Positions 11,731 to 25,689 are shown, numbered from the stretch's first letter. The stretch is 64,000 bases of DNA from Calonectria ilicicola (GCA_020809705.1 CP085825.1:6758001-6822000), one strand, 5' to 3'. The notes: generated by a model from the letters alone, not told the origin. A program made the numbers and translations.

Positions 11731-13511
11731 TCAAGATGCGGTCTCATCAACGTGCTTGGTCACACCAGTGTCCTTCTCCAAGAGGTCTTCGGGACGTTCG
11801 ACACCTGCCAGACCCAGCTGCTCTCGAATCCTTTGCATGCGAGCAGCATCTTCTTGCGCAATGGTTGTGTCATCACCACCAAAGTAGACGTCAATCTCCT
11901 CCAGAGTCTTATCCTTGGTCTCTGGCACACACTTCCAGACAAAAGTCGCACCGCCAGCACAGAAGATAGCGAAGAAGATGTAAGTGCCATATTTCATCGA
12001 GGCGAGCATGTCCTTGGTGGTCAAGCCAATAACAAAGTTGAACATCCAGTTAGTAGATGCGACAACGGCGACACCACGAGATCGAAGCGAGTTGGGGAAC
12101 AACTCCTGTGCCATGACCCAGGCGACTGGACCCCAAGAGTAGGCAAAGTTGACTGCAAATAGCCAAATGAAGACAACGGCTGCCCATCCAGCGGCAGTAT
12201 GATCAGGCCAATCATTCTCGAAGGAGCCTTCGACAGCGGCCACAATGACGTGACAAACCATCATTCCAACAGCGCCGGTGATGAGGAACTTCTTTCTGCC
12301 AAAACTGTCAAGCAACAGAACAGCCGGGATAGTGAAGACAATCTGGAAAATTCCGGTAACACCAGTGGCGAGGAGCTGGGTGGTGACGGAGGTGAAGCCG
12401 AAGGTAGCAAAAATTTGGGGCGCATAGTAGAGCACAGCATTGATACCGGTGAACTGCTGGAAGATCATGATCCAGATACCAATCGACAAACGCTTGATCA
12501 TGTTCTTGCTGAACATGGGCTTCCATGTACCGATAGTTCCGCCATTCTTGCTCAATTCCGACTCGACTTCCTCATCAAACATTACACCAGCCTTGATTTC
12601 AAGGAACTCGGCACGCAGAAGAGGGTCATCGGGAGAAAGACGGCGGAGACGGCTGAGTGCATTCACGCAGTCATCATCTCGGTGCTTGATGGCAAGCCAA
12701 CGAGGGGAAAATGGAAGGAAAAACATGCCGAAGAAGAGAATCCAAGCGAAGACCAGCTGGAAGGCAAGAGGGAATCGCCAAGCGACGGCTTTCTCACCAA
12801 GACACTTGTGGCCGTGAGCAAGAGTAGCGTTGAAGTCGCCAGAGCTATCGTACCATTCACTCTCAGGAATGCCTTCAGGTCGACACTTGGTACCACCGAC
12901 AAAATGCATACCATCTGCAACAAGTATTAGTTTGGGGATTCAATTACTCTTTTTCGGAAAAACTCACAGTCCAGCCAGAAGGCAACAGCAGTACCAATGG
13001 TAATGCAAAGCTGTTGAAGGGAAACCAATCCACCACGCAGCTGAGGAGGAGCAATCTCAGCCTGGTAGAGAGGGATGACCATGGAGAACATTCCAATGCC
13101 AATACCACCAATGATACGACCAGCAAAGAGCATACCAGGGTTGGTAGCGGCGCATTGAAGACAAGTTCCCAGGGTGAAGATGATGACAGCCACCATCATG
13201 CTATACTTTCGAGAAATAACATCAGCAAGCCAGCCACAGAACAGGGAGCCTACCCAGGCGCCGAGTTCAAGGGCTGCAACGAGCCATCCCTGGATAGAGT
13301 CACCCAACAGAGTGGGAAATTCTGCTTTGAAGTTCTCCATGACGAGAACGGAAGACATGACACCCTGGTCGTAGCCGTACATGACACAACCAATTGAGGC
13401 AAAGGCACAGGTCATGAAAACATAGGGATTCTTGAGCATGCCAGCGAATCCATGTTGACCTTCAGCTGCTGCCCTGCCATAGGCAGATTGACTAACGGCT
13501 CCAGCACCCAT
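11731..13511 (-). CDS. MFS sugar-type (hexose/quinate-like) transporter, 575 aa
   Basis: Two exons (13511-12968 and 12914-11731; GTGAGT...TTGCAG) rebuild a continuous sugar-porter protein of 575 residues; the join makes WLDYGMHF. Family signatures are all present: GYDQGVMSSV in TM1, the loop motif GRIIGGIGIGM, a FSPRWLA version of PESPRWL after TM6, QQFTGINAVLYYAPQIF in TM7, and PETKDKTLEEID at the end of TM12. These define a 12-helix plasma-membrane proton-coupled monosaccharide or quinate transporter; the substrate cannot be read from sequence. An earlier in-frame TTG is not a plausible start, so the ATG at 13511 is used. The gene lies tail to tail with the tannase-family esterase, which could link ester hydrolysis with uptake of a released sugar or quinate. 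Confidence 0.9.
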
Positions 13512-13609
13512 TTTTGGCGATCTTTGGGTCAATTGCTAGAAGAAAGAAGAAATTGAAAGATGCTGATCAACAAATTCAAATTCACTAGACTAAAATTCTA
13601 TCCGCATCC

Positions 13610-13615
13610 TTTATA
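13610..13615 (-). promoter_or_regulatory. TATA box of the MFS transporter
   Basis: TATAAA on the minus strand about 100 bp before the ATG at 13511. Several CGG/CCG-flanked half sites lie just upstream at 13,640-13,740, compatible with a Zn2Cys6 regulator, but this is only suggestive. Confidence 0.4.
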
Positions 13616-15910
13616 GATTTTTCGCCCTTACTCTCGAGTTTCAGCGGCCTTCATGTTGCCGGCGTATTTTGCCGTCGACGGACAAGTGCGGCTCGTTGAC
13701 CCATGCTGGTCGTATGCAACGACAATACGGTTTGCCGGTAACGTACGTATTGAAGATGCTAAAAACTTCCTTTTTGTCAAACTTGGTCGGCTGACTAGGT
13801 AATCTGGGGAGTTAATTGGGTCATGGGGTCTCCAAATTCTGCCAGTTGGGGCCCCGCGTAAAGGCTCTCGGGACCGTGTAGTTTGAAAAATGGAGTGTTC
13901 GTACCGACTTGGTATTGTCCGTTCGGCGGCATCACGGTCATATTCTTTTCAATACTGCAAATTACCAGCATTATGGGTAAATCGGCAACGGAGCGGAGTT
14001 GGGGGTAATCAATGACAAAGCTGCGAGAGCCTTGCGAATGGTCCGTAGTGGTGGGGACACTCGCAATCATTTGTGGGGTCGTTCGTGATGGAGATTTTTG
14101 GCCAACTAAATAAGGGTTTAAATCATAAACTAGAACAAAGTATCTCGTTTTCCAAAATCCTTGGATCGGAAATTTTGAAGGCGAGGCCTAAATTTGAGCC
14201 TCTAGTCTCGCCAAGGCGCTCAACCTAGCTAACCTTCGGATCTGTGCTGGAAGATGTTACATAGCTCCGATCGTATTCTTGGCAATCGGCGCTCAGTCGC
14301 TGACCAATCGGCGCAAAGCTCGGCCCTTTATTGAGAGATTCGTGAGCAAAACAAGGACCAACACGGCCGAGTGGGGAATGAATTCGGGACTCGGCTCACG
14401 GCAACAGCGTATATCCGAATCTTGCTAAAGGTTCCAAAGCAGTATCCAAGGAAAGCAGAGCCGCCTATTGGCGGTGGCGGCGCCTCACGAGATCATCGTG
14501 TGGCCTTGTGGGTCTCTCCAGGTTTTTTATCCTCCATACGCGCGTCAACCCATGGATACGGCGCAGAGGTCTTGCCTCAGAACTCAACTTCCGATTACAG
14601 ATTTAATCAGATGAAAACCGCATGATCAATCCGAATTCTACAGATTTCACACTCGGAGATGTCGGTTTGAAGAAAAATACACGAAATGTCTTCTCCTTTG
14701 AACGGGATTTTGGGAACCGTTTTGGTGGAGGGCCTGCGGGCCGAATTGAGGGTACTCAATTCCAGGAGCACCCTTTCCTAGAAGATTACAAATACTCGGT
14801 AAAACGCTACCCGATTGGGGGCGGCGACGTATGCTGGCAGGGAATAACGGGGACATACCATTGACAACGTCGCCCGACAGCTTAAATGATTAATTGTGGG
14901 GTTAGTATCTGATTTTGATAACCATCCAAAATGGCCATTTTTCGTGCATAAGAAATGCGGGGAGCTGCATCACATTTGATAAAGATAAAGTGAAGATTTA
15001 ACTCAGGCACTGGTGGGGATAAATGCTGATTCTGAGGATAAAATTGATGTGTCGAAGGGATTGCGCTTCAATGAATTTTGGAATGACTCTGAGTGATCAA
15101 TGAACAAGGTGGAATTTCCGGGTTTCAATTAGACAAACAACATTTGGAAACATTCATGACGAATACTTGTAGTCAAAAATCAGGTGACGAAGTGATGCAT
15201 CAGCCCATCACTTCTCTGACGTACAGGGTAGTTCACTGGGCAACCAACCCATCAATACCAAACTCAACGAGAAAGAATCTAATATATTATAAGAATAAGT
15301 CGTGTCATTTCTAGAACAATTTCCCTTGGTTGAATGCTCTCGGAACGAGAGTTTAAGGGGCGTTAAAAAGAAGAGGTACGGGATGATGTTTGCAATTGGA
15401 TCATGTGATTTAGCTTGAGGGCCCCCCGAGGTGGGGGGCTAGTTTAGCCTTACCTGTTTAGCTTTAGTGTTCTCTACCTCTAAGATCTCTCTTAAACTCG
15501 AGTCCGAGAGCACTTCCTAGAGCGTTTAGGAGCTGAGCGACTGATCGCTCTTTCCGCAATAGATCCTAAGTTGAACAAGTGGTGTGTCTTGACTCTTCGA
15601 ACAGCCATCATGTCTTATCAACATCACCTGACCTGCTTAGTCAGGACCACCAAGTACAGCTGGTGACTGATAAGGCGTTGCATTTCTGCCTAGATACATA
15701 ACCAATGAAGATTTGGATTAGAACTGCGCCACCGCCACCAGCTTAGTACTAGATTTGAGTAACAATCTGATTTTGTCCTCTTTGAAACTTGATGACATCT
15801 AATATCCCGCATCAATTTTCCGCCACGATACAGCTTGGCCAATTCAAAGGAATTGGTCCCCGGAGCCTAATTTTTATTTTGGACTGTAACACCAACGATC
15901 TATCGACATC
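13616..15910. other. Intergenic region, gene-poor
   Basis: About 2.3 kb without a supportable gene. Short open frames at 14,371-14,864 show no known motif. Near 15,420-15,440 a GC-rich inverted repeat (GCCCCCC ... GGGGGGC) sits in a 250-bp stretch that has the look of an old solo LTR, but I could not match its two ends or a target duplication. The last 50 bases lead into the ATG of the large ATPase gene. Confidence 0.5.
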
Positions 15911-18017
15911 ATGGGCTTTCCTCAAAGCATATCGGAAGCAAAGACCCATATCTCTGATATTCGACTTGAAAAAGGGTTGGGAAGATCGGGGGCAAATACC
16001 ACCGATCTAGATGCGGCCTTGGTTATGTGAGTTGCCAAACTGGTGACATATTTATTTTCTTATGGTTTGATTAGCCTTTCCGAGCAGCTATACCAGAAAT
16101 CAACACACTTCCTTCTAGAACTACTTCAGAATGCGGATGACAACATCTACGGAGACAACCTCTGTCCAACTCTTCAAATAATTTATCAAAACGGGCGGCT
16201 GCAAATATCATGCAATGAAATTGGGTTCCAACGGGAAAATGTAGAAGCTATCTGCCGCATTGGCCGTAGCACAAAAGGCTATGCTAATAGCAGCACCCAG
16301 TACATCGGGGAAAAAGGTATAGGCTTCAAGTCAGTATTTAAAGTCGCTAATGTGGTATGGATTGATTCGGGCTTTTATTCTTTCAAGTTTGATAAAAGAA
16401 GGGAACTTGGTATGATTGCTCCAATTTGGGCGACGTTTCCAGGTTTCCGTCGAGAAGGTTTTACATCTGTGCTACTGGACATGGTGCCGGATCAGGATCA
16501 TTCTGGTCTTCTCCAGGAACTCAAATCCATAGACTCAAGGCTTCTTCTTTTTCTAAGAAAGTTAAAGAGAGTTGAGATTTCAATTGAGGAAGCCGGTAAT
16601 CCGCCATGGCATGCTAATCTAAGTCGCGATGACCACCATAATTTAAAAGGGGATAATCCCCAGTGGGTTCATTTACGCCAAGATGACAATTACTCCAGAT
16701 TTATTATGACCCGTTATACAATTGATGACATGCCGATTGAATCAAAGCGACCAGGGCATTCTAATTCAGAAATTTTGATGGCATTTCCTGTTTCTGAAAA
16801 TGGCTTCCCCCAAATATCTCCCCATCACGTATTTGCATTTCTTCCTATACGAGACTATGGTTTCAGGGTAACAAAACCTTCTTATAGCCTCTTTCACAGC
16901 TAACTTTGATATAGTTTTTACTCCATGCGGACTTTCTCTTGATTGCCAGTCGCGAAGACATAGATATGTCCTCGACATGGAATGCACACTTGCGAAACGC
17001 AGTGCCCATGGCTACCTTGCAAGCCGTACAACTCCTGAAAGAAACAGAACTGAGATATTCCTGGCCACGATATCTACAACACAGGGGCACGATGGTCGAT
17101 TTCTTCGAGGATTTAGAAAATAGGACTATTGAGCTATTGTCGTCTAGTCCCATTTTGGAATCGATAAAACGAGAATTCACTATTCCCAAGACGTTGACTA
17201 TCGTAACATCAGACCACATGGACAACACTGGTACACCATTGACTGTGACTCTGCAAACTAAATCACGATATTTATGTTCGGATTACAGCCGTGAGGACTG
17301 GGGGTTTCTTCAAAAGCTTGGCGTTGGGAAAATGGATGACAACCAATTTTTGGAAGATTTACAACTTTGTTTCTCAGATCCTGATTTCCCTAAACAGAAA
17401 TCCTTGCAATGGCACTCAAGTCTAGCTCAGAGGCTCACTACTATCTTGACAAGGGACATATCAAGAATGGAAACAATCCGCGGATTGCATCTAATTCCGC
17501 TCTCGAATGGTCAATGGATAAACGCACGGGTCTCAAATATTTTCTTCCCAGGCGCTAGTGAGCCCTTTGCTATACCTCGTGGGACAGAAGTCTCCGAAGT
17601 TCACTTGGACGCTAGCACAGACCTACACCGTCAGAACCTTCTTGCGCTTCTTGGTGTCCAGCAATTTAGCACTACAAAAATTTGTCGTATTATAGCACAA
17701 TCGCACTCTCGCGATTCCTGTCTAAACTTACCTAGTCCAGAGGATATCCTCCAGCAAGTTCTTTTTCTCTTTCACTCAAATTGGACTGATAAAACGTCAG
17801 GACAATTGTGGTTTATTAATGAAGATAGGTCATACGAACGAGGCAGTCAGCTGTACACCCGCACCGCTGCAACCATACTAACTCAGAAGGCTTTCGCTGA
17901 ACTTGAAGGCATCGTCTCATTTCTGCACCCTGATTATGAAAACCAGCTACATCCAACACTACACAACAGCTGGTCCGAATGGGTAGCCAGCTCGCAAAAC
18001 GCGAGTCGAATGATTCC

Positions 18018-18023
18018 TTTTTT
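18018..18023 (+). other. Frameshift in a T6 run of the ATPase gene
   Basis: Before the run the frame reads ASRMIP. After it the conserved series LSNEFKHLIEKWPP lies one frame away. One extra T would join them without loss. It is either a real 1-nt deletion or a homopolymer sequencing error. Confidence 0.7.
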
Positions 18024-18563
18024 CTATCAAATGAGTTTAAACACTTGATAGAAAAATGGCCTCCCACTGATATTTTATGTCTTCTGAAATCATATTGGTC
18101 ATACTACAAGGTATGGATGAAACCAAAATATGGCATCGAAAATTCCTCGACGTGGGATCGACACCGAAGGGAATTAGTACGCAACTTCTCGGCGATGAAG
18201 GTGGATTGTCGCCATAATTATACCGCACTCCTTCAAGACGCAGTGCTTCCGCCACAACAAAGACTAGATCATGTTTCCTTAGACCTTCAAATTCCTATCT
18301 TGGATCTTCCCTGGCAGGGAGGGGACCATGAATGGAACTTCCTCAAAATCTTTGGTGTTGAAAGAATTGATCCGGTGGGGCTCTTGATAAAGAACCTCAA
18401 ATATATTAAAGAGTTTACAACCACCCTTAGCGCAGATTCTATGTCTCAAACATATAGAAATTTCCTGCCCTATATAGATAATGAGATTGCGGTCGCAAGG
18501 TTAAGGTATTTTCCCTTCGCTTCACTGAAATATTATCATCTTCTTAGGATTTTTCCATCTAAT

Positions 18564-18806
18564 TGTCACAGGCTGATGCCTAGTAAGGGGTTACGGCTGT
18601 GCCGTACCCGAAGCTACTAGTGAAACAGGTGAAACCCGGAATACAACTCTTCCGCAATACTGTCATTTCCTACAGAACTAGAATCTGACTATATAGCTAG
18701 TGTAGCAGCCCTTCAGGCTGCTCTCTTCCTTCCTTTCTCTTTAGTCTTAGATAGACCAATACAGAGCACCCTTCAGGTTGAATAAACCCAGGACCAGCCC
18801 TTCACA
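18564..18806 (+). mobile_element. Solo LTR (family B) inside an intron, TSD CTAAT
   Basis: A 243-bp element starts TGTCACAGGCTGATGCC and ends CAGCCCTTCACA, with TG...CA termini. It is flanked by CTAAT at 18559-18563 and 18807-18811. Its ends match the copies at 28,529-28,740, 33,631-33,842 and 38,708-38,918 (the last two inverted). The middle differs, suggesting another subfamily. It lies between donor GTTAAG (18500) and acceptor TTTTAG (18820). The duplicated CTAAT looks like the intron branch site itself. Confidence 0.85.
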
Positions 18807-19136
18807 CTAATGCCTTTTAGATCAGAGTTCGAGAGACATCCCTTGATATTCATTCCAAATACATCCACCAACAGTAATGGGATATGGGTAACGACTGAAA
18901 AGTGTGTTTGGTCAGCGCCACCCTACATTAAAAGAATGCCACAGCTGGTCAAATTCTATCCACAACTTGAAGAACTATTCAGAGAAGTCATTGAGGTTAA
19001 AGAGGTAGATGCTTTTGCAATCTTGAATGAGTTATATGAGATCAAATTGGGAGATTCACTTCAAGACATCTCGCAGCTCTTCGGCGTACTTGGTTTGCAT
19101 CTACGAATTGATCCTGAACCAAGTCTCTTGAATTAT

Positions 19137-19304
19137 TGATACGGTAGGATTATGTCACAAGACGAGGCCAGGGGTAGGCATAATAACTGTATTATGCGAT
19201 GAAGAGGGCAGAAGGCTCTCACTACAGTCGGCTAATATTAACATTGTACGTATGTGTGGTACACACGTGACTCCGCATATGATTATCTGTGTGATTTATG
19301 ATAG
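19137..19304 (+). repeat. LTR family A, left part
   Basis: It matches the copy starting near 25,690 from TGTCACAAGAC up to GTGTGATTTATGATAG, where the other copy reads GTGTGACCTGTGACAG. The differences are C-to-T and G-to-A. Homology ends abruptly at about 19,304, where AT-only sequence begins. Confidence 0.75.
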
Positions 19305-20759
19305 TATTCCCTTTTTTAAATTTGTTTGGTCTTTTAAATTATAATTATTTTCTTTTTAATTTATAATTAGGATATATAATCTATATATTTTGATTTTCTT
19401 AATAATCTTTGCTATTTATTTATTATTTATATTAATTCTTGGTTTATTAAGTAGACTTATTATTTATTTTGTATATCTGGTTTTATTATTATACTTATTA
19501 TATTTTATTTTAGTAAGTTTATTATTTTATTTATTTTAAAGGCTTTATTTTAAGTGCTTGGGATTATATTTTATATTTAAAGTAAAGGGCTTAGTTAATT
19601 TAGGTAATTTTAATAAAATCTTTTTATTAATTTCTTTAATTCTTTTAAATTAATTTTTAATTATTATATAAGTTTATTTTAATATTTTTATTTAATTAAA
19701 TAGATTAGTTTTTTATTATTTTTATTATAAATATTTAAAATATTTTTAAATTTTTATTATTTTTTAATATTTCTTTAATTATCTTATTATATTACTTATT
19801 TTATAATATTTTAATATTTATTTTTATTAATTCTATTTTATTTTAAGATTATAAGTAATTTATAAATATAGATTTTTAATATATAAAAGTTATTATTAAT
19901 CTTTAAATTTAAAAGGAAATTAATAATTACTATTTTTTTATATACTTTTAATATTTTAAATAAACTATTCTATTTATTATTTTATTTCTTTTTTAGCTAA
20001 TTTATTATAATATTTTTTAAACTTATTATTATTAGATTATCTTCTTTAAACTTAAATACCTTTATATAATAAATATTTATATTATTTTTATATTTTTCTT
20101 ATAATTACCTTATTAATACTTAAAATTATATTAAAATCCTTTTAAATTATATTATTATAATATCTACCTTAATATACTCCTATCTTGCTTATTTTATTAG
20201 ATTTAGTAGGCAAGGGGTAGGTAATTTTATTTTAATTTATAGATTAAAATTATAATTAGTAAAAAAAATAATATCCTTATTATCTTATTAATTTAATTAT
20301 TTATAGTAAATTTGGCTAAAGGAAGCTAATTAATTTAATTATCTTAAGTAAAATTAATAAATATATAGAGGTATTTATTTATTATAATATTAATAATTTC
20401 TATTTAACTATCTATTTTTAAATAAAAAGCTAAGTTAATATATAATTTAATCCTTAATTATTTATTAAATTATTTTTAGAATATAAAGATAAATACTAAC
20501 CCTCTATCTAATACTATAAAGTCAGATATATTATATAATTTATAAATATTCTAAATAAAGTATTCTACTAATTTCTCTATATTTAATATAAAAATAAATA
20601 TTAAATATTATATTTCTATTAATTTATTTACTATTATTAAAATATATTAATAAATTTTATTATTTTAAATATATTTTAGTAATTTAATAATATAATTTAT
20701 AAATATATTTATCTATATATAAAGTAATATATTTAATAGTTTAAGGAAATCTAATAATA

Positions 20760-22210
20760 TTTTATATAATATTTTTATTCAATTATAAAGTAAGCATCCT
20801 TTTACAAACTTTATAATAAAGTATAACATCCTAGGCCACTAGTAGTTATAATTTATAAAATCAATTATTTTAATATAGCCTAGATAGCCTACTAGATCTA
20901 ATATATATATTCTATATATTATAGTATAATAAAGGTCAGGGTGGTCTAGTATAAAGATATAATTGCGAAAGTAGATCAAGCTTTTAATAATCTTATATTT
21001 TATTTTATTATATTTTAATTTATTTTATAATTATTTAGGCTATTTTTATATTATTTAATTTTATAATATTTCTATTATTTTTATTATTAATTTATTATAA
21101 TTATATTTTTTATATATAAAATTAATTATAGTAATTTAATTAATATTAATTATTATAAGTATAAGGTATTCTTTATTATTATTATTTTTTATTTATTTAA
21201 ATAGTTCTTTTATTATTATAAGGTTTAATTTCTTTTAAAAGAAGATTATATATTTTTAATCTTAGATATATTTATTATTATTATTTATAGGTTTTATTTT
21301 TAAAAGTTGGCTAAATGTATTTAGAAGTATTATCTTTTTTCTAATTAATATATTATTTAGAAATTAAATTATACTAAGAATTTAAATTATTTAATTTATT
21401 TTTAATTAAATTGTTTTATTATTATAAAAATTTAAAGATTTTTATAATTTATAATAATCTTAAAAGCTATTAGTAAGCCTATTAATTCTAATTATTATTC
21501 TTCTAATACTTTAATAATAACTAAAAATTCTTTATTATAGATTTTATAATTATATTCTATAGTATTATATTTTAAAGAGAAGAATATAATAAAATAAAGC
21601 CTCTTATTCTTATGATATTATAATAATATACCTTCTAATACCTAGTTTAATATATTTATTTCTATTATTATATATTTTTTATAATTATAATAAGTAAGTG
21701 TAAGTGCTTATATAAATTCTTTTTTAATTATTTAAAGTATTTTATTTAAATATTAATTTATTTTTATTTTTTTCCTTTTTTTAATAATTATATTATTAAT
21801 TTAATAATTAAAAAATAATTTTAAATAAATCTTTAATAGAAATTTATAAATTTAAGAAATTATTATAATTATTTAATTAATAAAGGTATTTGCTAGTTAA
21901 TAATAGCTTTAATCTTTTCTAGGTTTATAGTAAGGCTATTAGTAGATATAATAAGGCTAAGGTATTTTATTTTTATTATATAGAACTTAGATTTTTTAAT
22001 ATCAATCTATAGGCCTACTTCTTCTAATCTTTTAATCATTTTGTATATATACTTTATATATTTAGCTCTTATTTTATTATAAATAAATATATTATTTAAA
22101 TAGATTATATAGTATTTATTAAGTATATTATAAAGAATATAATTAATATAATTTTAAAATATTATTAGTATATTATATAGACCGAATGGTATTATTAGTA
22201 TTTTATAAAG
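20760..22210 (-). mobile_element. Ty3/gypsy pol remnant (integrase zinc-binding region and reverse transcriptase)
   Basis: Read on the minus strand with stops ignored, 22,200-21,870 gives IPFGLYN, later RLEEVGL and DIKKSKFY, and then the TKYL-type block of gypsy reverse transcriptases. Further left, 20,990-20,760 gives a DHPDLYYTIIYR...DFINYNY-type block ending in KFVKGC, the H2C2 integrase lead. Integrase lies downstream of RT in the minus direction, the Ty3/gypsy order. Nearly every Gln and Trp codon has become a stop, as RIP would cause. Confidence 0.65.
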
Positions 22211-25200
22211 ATTGAATTAAGTAATAAATATTATTATCTACTTATATCCTTTTATAATCTAGATTTAATTAAATATAATAATAATATTAAGTTTAGTATA
22301 AAATCTTGTATTATAAATAAAGTTAAGTATTTTATAGATTAGAGATAGTAGGTATTTATTTTTAATAATAATTATATTAAGTTTTTAATAATTTTAGTAA
22401 ATATATATTCTATTATTTAGTTTAGTTATTAGAAGTAATAATATAGTAGTAGATAATAATAATTCTTTAATAAAGCCTTTTATAAATATCTTATCTATTT
22501 ATTTTTTAATATATTTAAATTTATTTAATAAAAATAATTAGTTTTTTTAATATAGTGTCTCTTTTTTAAAAATAAGTTTAATTTTATAATTCTAAGGTTT
22601 ATATAATAGAAGGGTATTTATATTTTATTTTAAAAAATACTTTAAAAGATAATAGAACTTTTATAATAATCTTTTTTTAATTTTTTTAATTATAAAATCT
22701 ATTTTAATATTAAGGAACTTATTTATATTAATTTAAATAATCTTTTAGTATAGTATTTTGGATTTTATAGTCTTTTTTAGATTTGTTTGTAAAAAGTTAT
22801 AAAAGTATAGATTAAAGGCTTTATATGCTTCTTTTATTGTATAATCACTTGCTATAATCTATTAGAAGGATTTCTCTTATAATTATAGGACTTCTAGTAA
22901 GCCTTATAGAAGTTTATTAAATATTTATTTAGTTTCTTCTTTTTTAATTAATTATTATAATTTTAATAAATAGATTACTATTACTTTTATTTCTTTTTAT
23001 TTATAAAACTATATAAAATTACTTACTTTAATAATTTAAATATTATATAAATTTAATATAAATATTTGGCTTAATTTATTTTTTATTTTTCTTATTTATA
23101 GGTATTATTTATTTATTCTTAAGTAATATAAGCTTATAAGGAATTAGGCTAGTAATAGATATTTCCTAAGCTTTTTATTTTAGCATTTAGTTGCTCTAGT
23201 CTTTATTAGGTCTATAGTCTAGTCTTTAATAAAAGGTCCGGTTAATTCTGTAAAAGTATTATCTTTATTACTATCTTTAATAAAGGCTTTTTAGTAATTG
23301 TAACTTTGGGTATATGCTATAGTTCCCAGGGGTGTATTATAGCTAGTTTTTAATATTCCTTAAGGTAGATACTTATATAAATAATATCTAGATTTAAAAA
23401 TAAGCTATTTTTATAGCTAATTATAGTCTGGATTATAGTAATTTAGCTATAGTAGACTAAGAATAATTGGGTTGCTTTTTCCTAGGTTTGTAATAAATAT
23501 AAGTAAGATCTTTATATAATTTCTAATATATAATTAAGTAGTAAAATAATATAAGATTATAAATTAGATTATATTATTAATAAGATAAATATATTTTAAT
23601 TTTTTTAATAATTTAATAATTAAATTATATCTTTAGATTACTTTTTTTATTAATAAATATAAATATAATTAAATTATTATTAATTAGATTATTAATTTTA
23701 AAGAAAGTAAATAATATTAGATTATATAGATTAAAAAGATAGATTTTAATAAAAAAAGAGTTTATTATATTAAATAATAAGTAAAGTTTAAGTAAAATAT
23801 TATCTAATAGTATAATTTTAATTAATTTATTTTTATTTTTATATAGTATTAACCCTTAGTTATAATTTAAACTAAGGGTAAGCCTTTTAGCTAATAGTCC
23901 TATATCTTAATTAATTAAGTTAGCTTATTACCTATAATACTAGATATCTTTAAGATTATTTCTTTAATTATATATTCTTATTATATTAGATATACTTATT
24001 ATAAAGGTTATAATAGAGGCTATAATTAAGGCACTATTTGCCAATTTCCTTATTAATTTTAGCTATAAGTTAGCTATAGTTATATATAGTTGTTATTATA
24101 ATTTTAGGTAAAAGCTCCTTGGTTATATATTCTAAAGCCATAGCTATAGCTATAGCCTCAGCCTCAGCCTTAATAGTAGGTCTAATTAATGTGGTTTTGG
24201 TTTATTGGTTGTGGGGGCATAAGAATAGGATTATCTAGTTAGTGGTAATTAGTGGTAATATAGTTAGATCTACTATATATAATATATAGATTAAGATTAA
24301 GTTTTTATTTTTATTTTTAATTAATAATATAGATATAATTAAGGTCTATTAGTTTATTATTCTTTTTATTTGTTAGTTAATTTATTTTAAAATATATAAG
24401 ATATATATTCTAATTATTAAATTTATTAATATACTCTTTTTATTATAAATTTCTTATAATTTTATTTATTATTTTATTTTATAATTTATAATTATTAATT
24501 ATTAAAAGCTTAATTTAAGAATTAATAATTATTATAATTTCTTTATTAATATATTTTTATAAATAATTAACTTTAATTTAATTATTAATTTAAGCTTTAT
24601 TTATATAATAATTAAAATTAGCCTTAAAGTTTCTATATATATAATCCTTTTAGTATAAAGTATTAAAAGTATTTTTAATACTTTAGATTAAGTTAAGGAG
24701 AATATATTAACTATTTAATATATTTAATAATATATCTATTATCTATTATTCCTATATAATAAACTATATAAGATTTATATTTATCTTTTTAATACTATCT
24801 TAAATACTATTTTATACTTATTTTCCAAGTTAGTTTATTATAAATATAAGTTTTTTAATTAATATTAGAAAGTATTTAATATTTATTATAAATATAAATT
24901 AGATTTATATTTTCTATTATTTATAAACTACTTAATATTTTTCTATCTTCTATTCTTTAACTATAAACTTTTTTAAGTTTATTATTATATATCTTAATTA
25001 TTAAAAGCCTTAGGTAAGGTCCTAATTAATTATTCTTAGCTAGGTTTTAAGTTAGGTAATTTTTTTATTTAAAGCTATATTTTAGATATTAGTTTGTTTA
25101 AATATTTTATTAGTTTTAGTAATAGTATTAATCTATATAATAATTATTATTTATAAATTCTGGTTTTCTTTTTATATTTAAGTAAGATTATTATATTAAG

Positions 25201-25689
25201 CTGAAAATCTAGTTTTAATATTTATAAATAATGCCTAGAATATTATATAATTAATTATATAATAATTATTATTATTTAATAATATTAAAAGATATTTTAA
25301 TAAAAATAATAAATTATTCTTATTAATAAATATATAGCCTTCTATTATCTTTACTATAATTAGCTAATTTATATATAAGATATCTTTAATCTAGCTATTA
25401 AATATATCTAGAATTCTAAGGTTTATATAACTACTAGCCAATATTATAATATTAACTTTACTTATCTTAATATAAATATTCTTTCTTAATAATACTTAAA
25501 TTAATTATTACTTATACTTAAAATAATCTAATACTATCTTATTTATAAAATTAAAGGATTTTTAATTAATTTTTATAAAAATCTTTATTATTATTAGATT
25601 ATAATAATATAATTTAAGCTTTTCTTAATTTAATAATATTTTCTATTTTAAATAACTATAATAAAACACAATTAAATAATCACACAAAC

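Larger units (their letters stand above)
15911..19136 (+). pseudogene. 5' part of a broken HSP90-like ATPase (NO VEIN type)-DUF3883-HET fusion gene
   Basis: Exons 15911-16026, 16075-16867, 16915-18499 and 18821-19136. The start ATG gives MGFPQSISEAKTHI. The ATPase domain follows: HFLLELLQNADDN (N box, residues 50-62), then GEKGIGFKS (G box, residues 117-125), then FAFLPIRDYGF and ASREDID. This is the GHKL fold as used in sacsin and the plant protein NO VEIN. Further family blocks (for example KCVWSAP and YPQLEELF) run to the end of this part. Lesions: the frame shifts at a T run (18018-18023), repaired by one added T; a solo LTR sits in the fourth exon's upstream intron; and the coding series stops at 19136, where the 20-kb insertion begins. 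The two halves together are 6,449 nt, one short of a multiple of three, which fits a single lost base. Confidence 0.8.

Noticed and set aside
14371..14864. Two overlapping plus-strand open frames as genes
   Set aside because: No domain, no splice-supported extension and poor coding character.
15400..15660. Possible solo LTR with a GC-rich inverted repeat
   Set aside because: Its ends and a target duplication could not be matched, so it is only noted within the intergenic entry.
18810..19139. Open frame beginning with an ATG at 18810 as a separate small gene
   Set aside because: That ATG arises at the LTR target-site junction inside an intron. The protein sequence is a continuation of the ATPase gene, and the stop is the first base triplet of the insertion.
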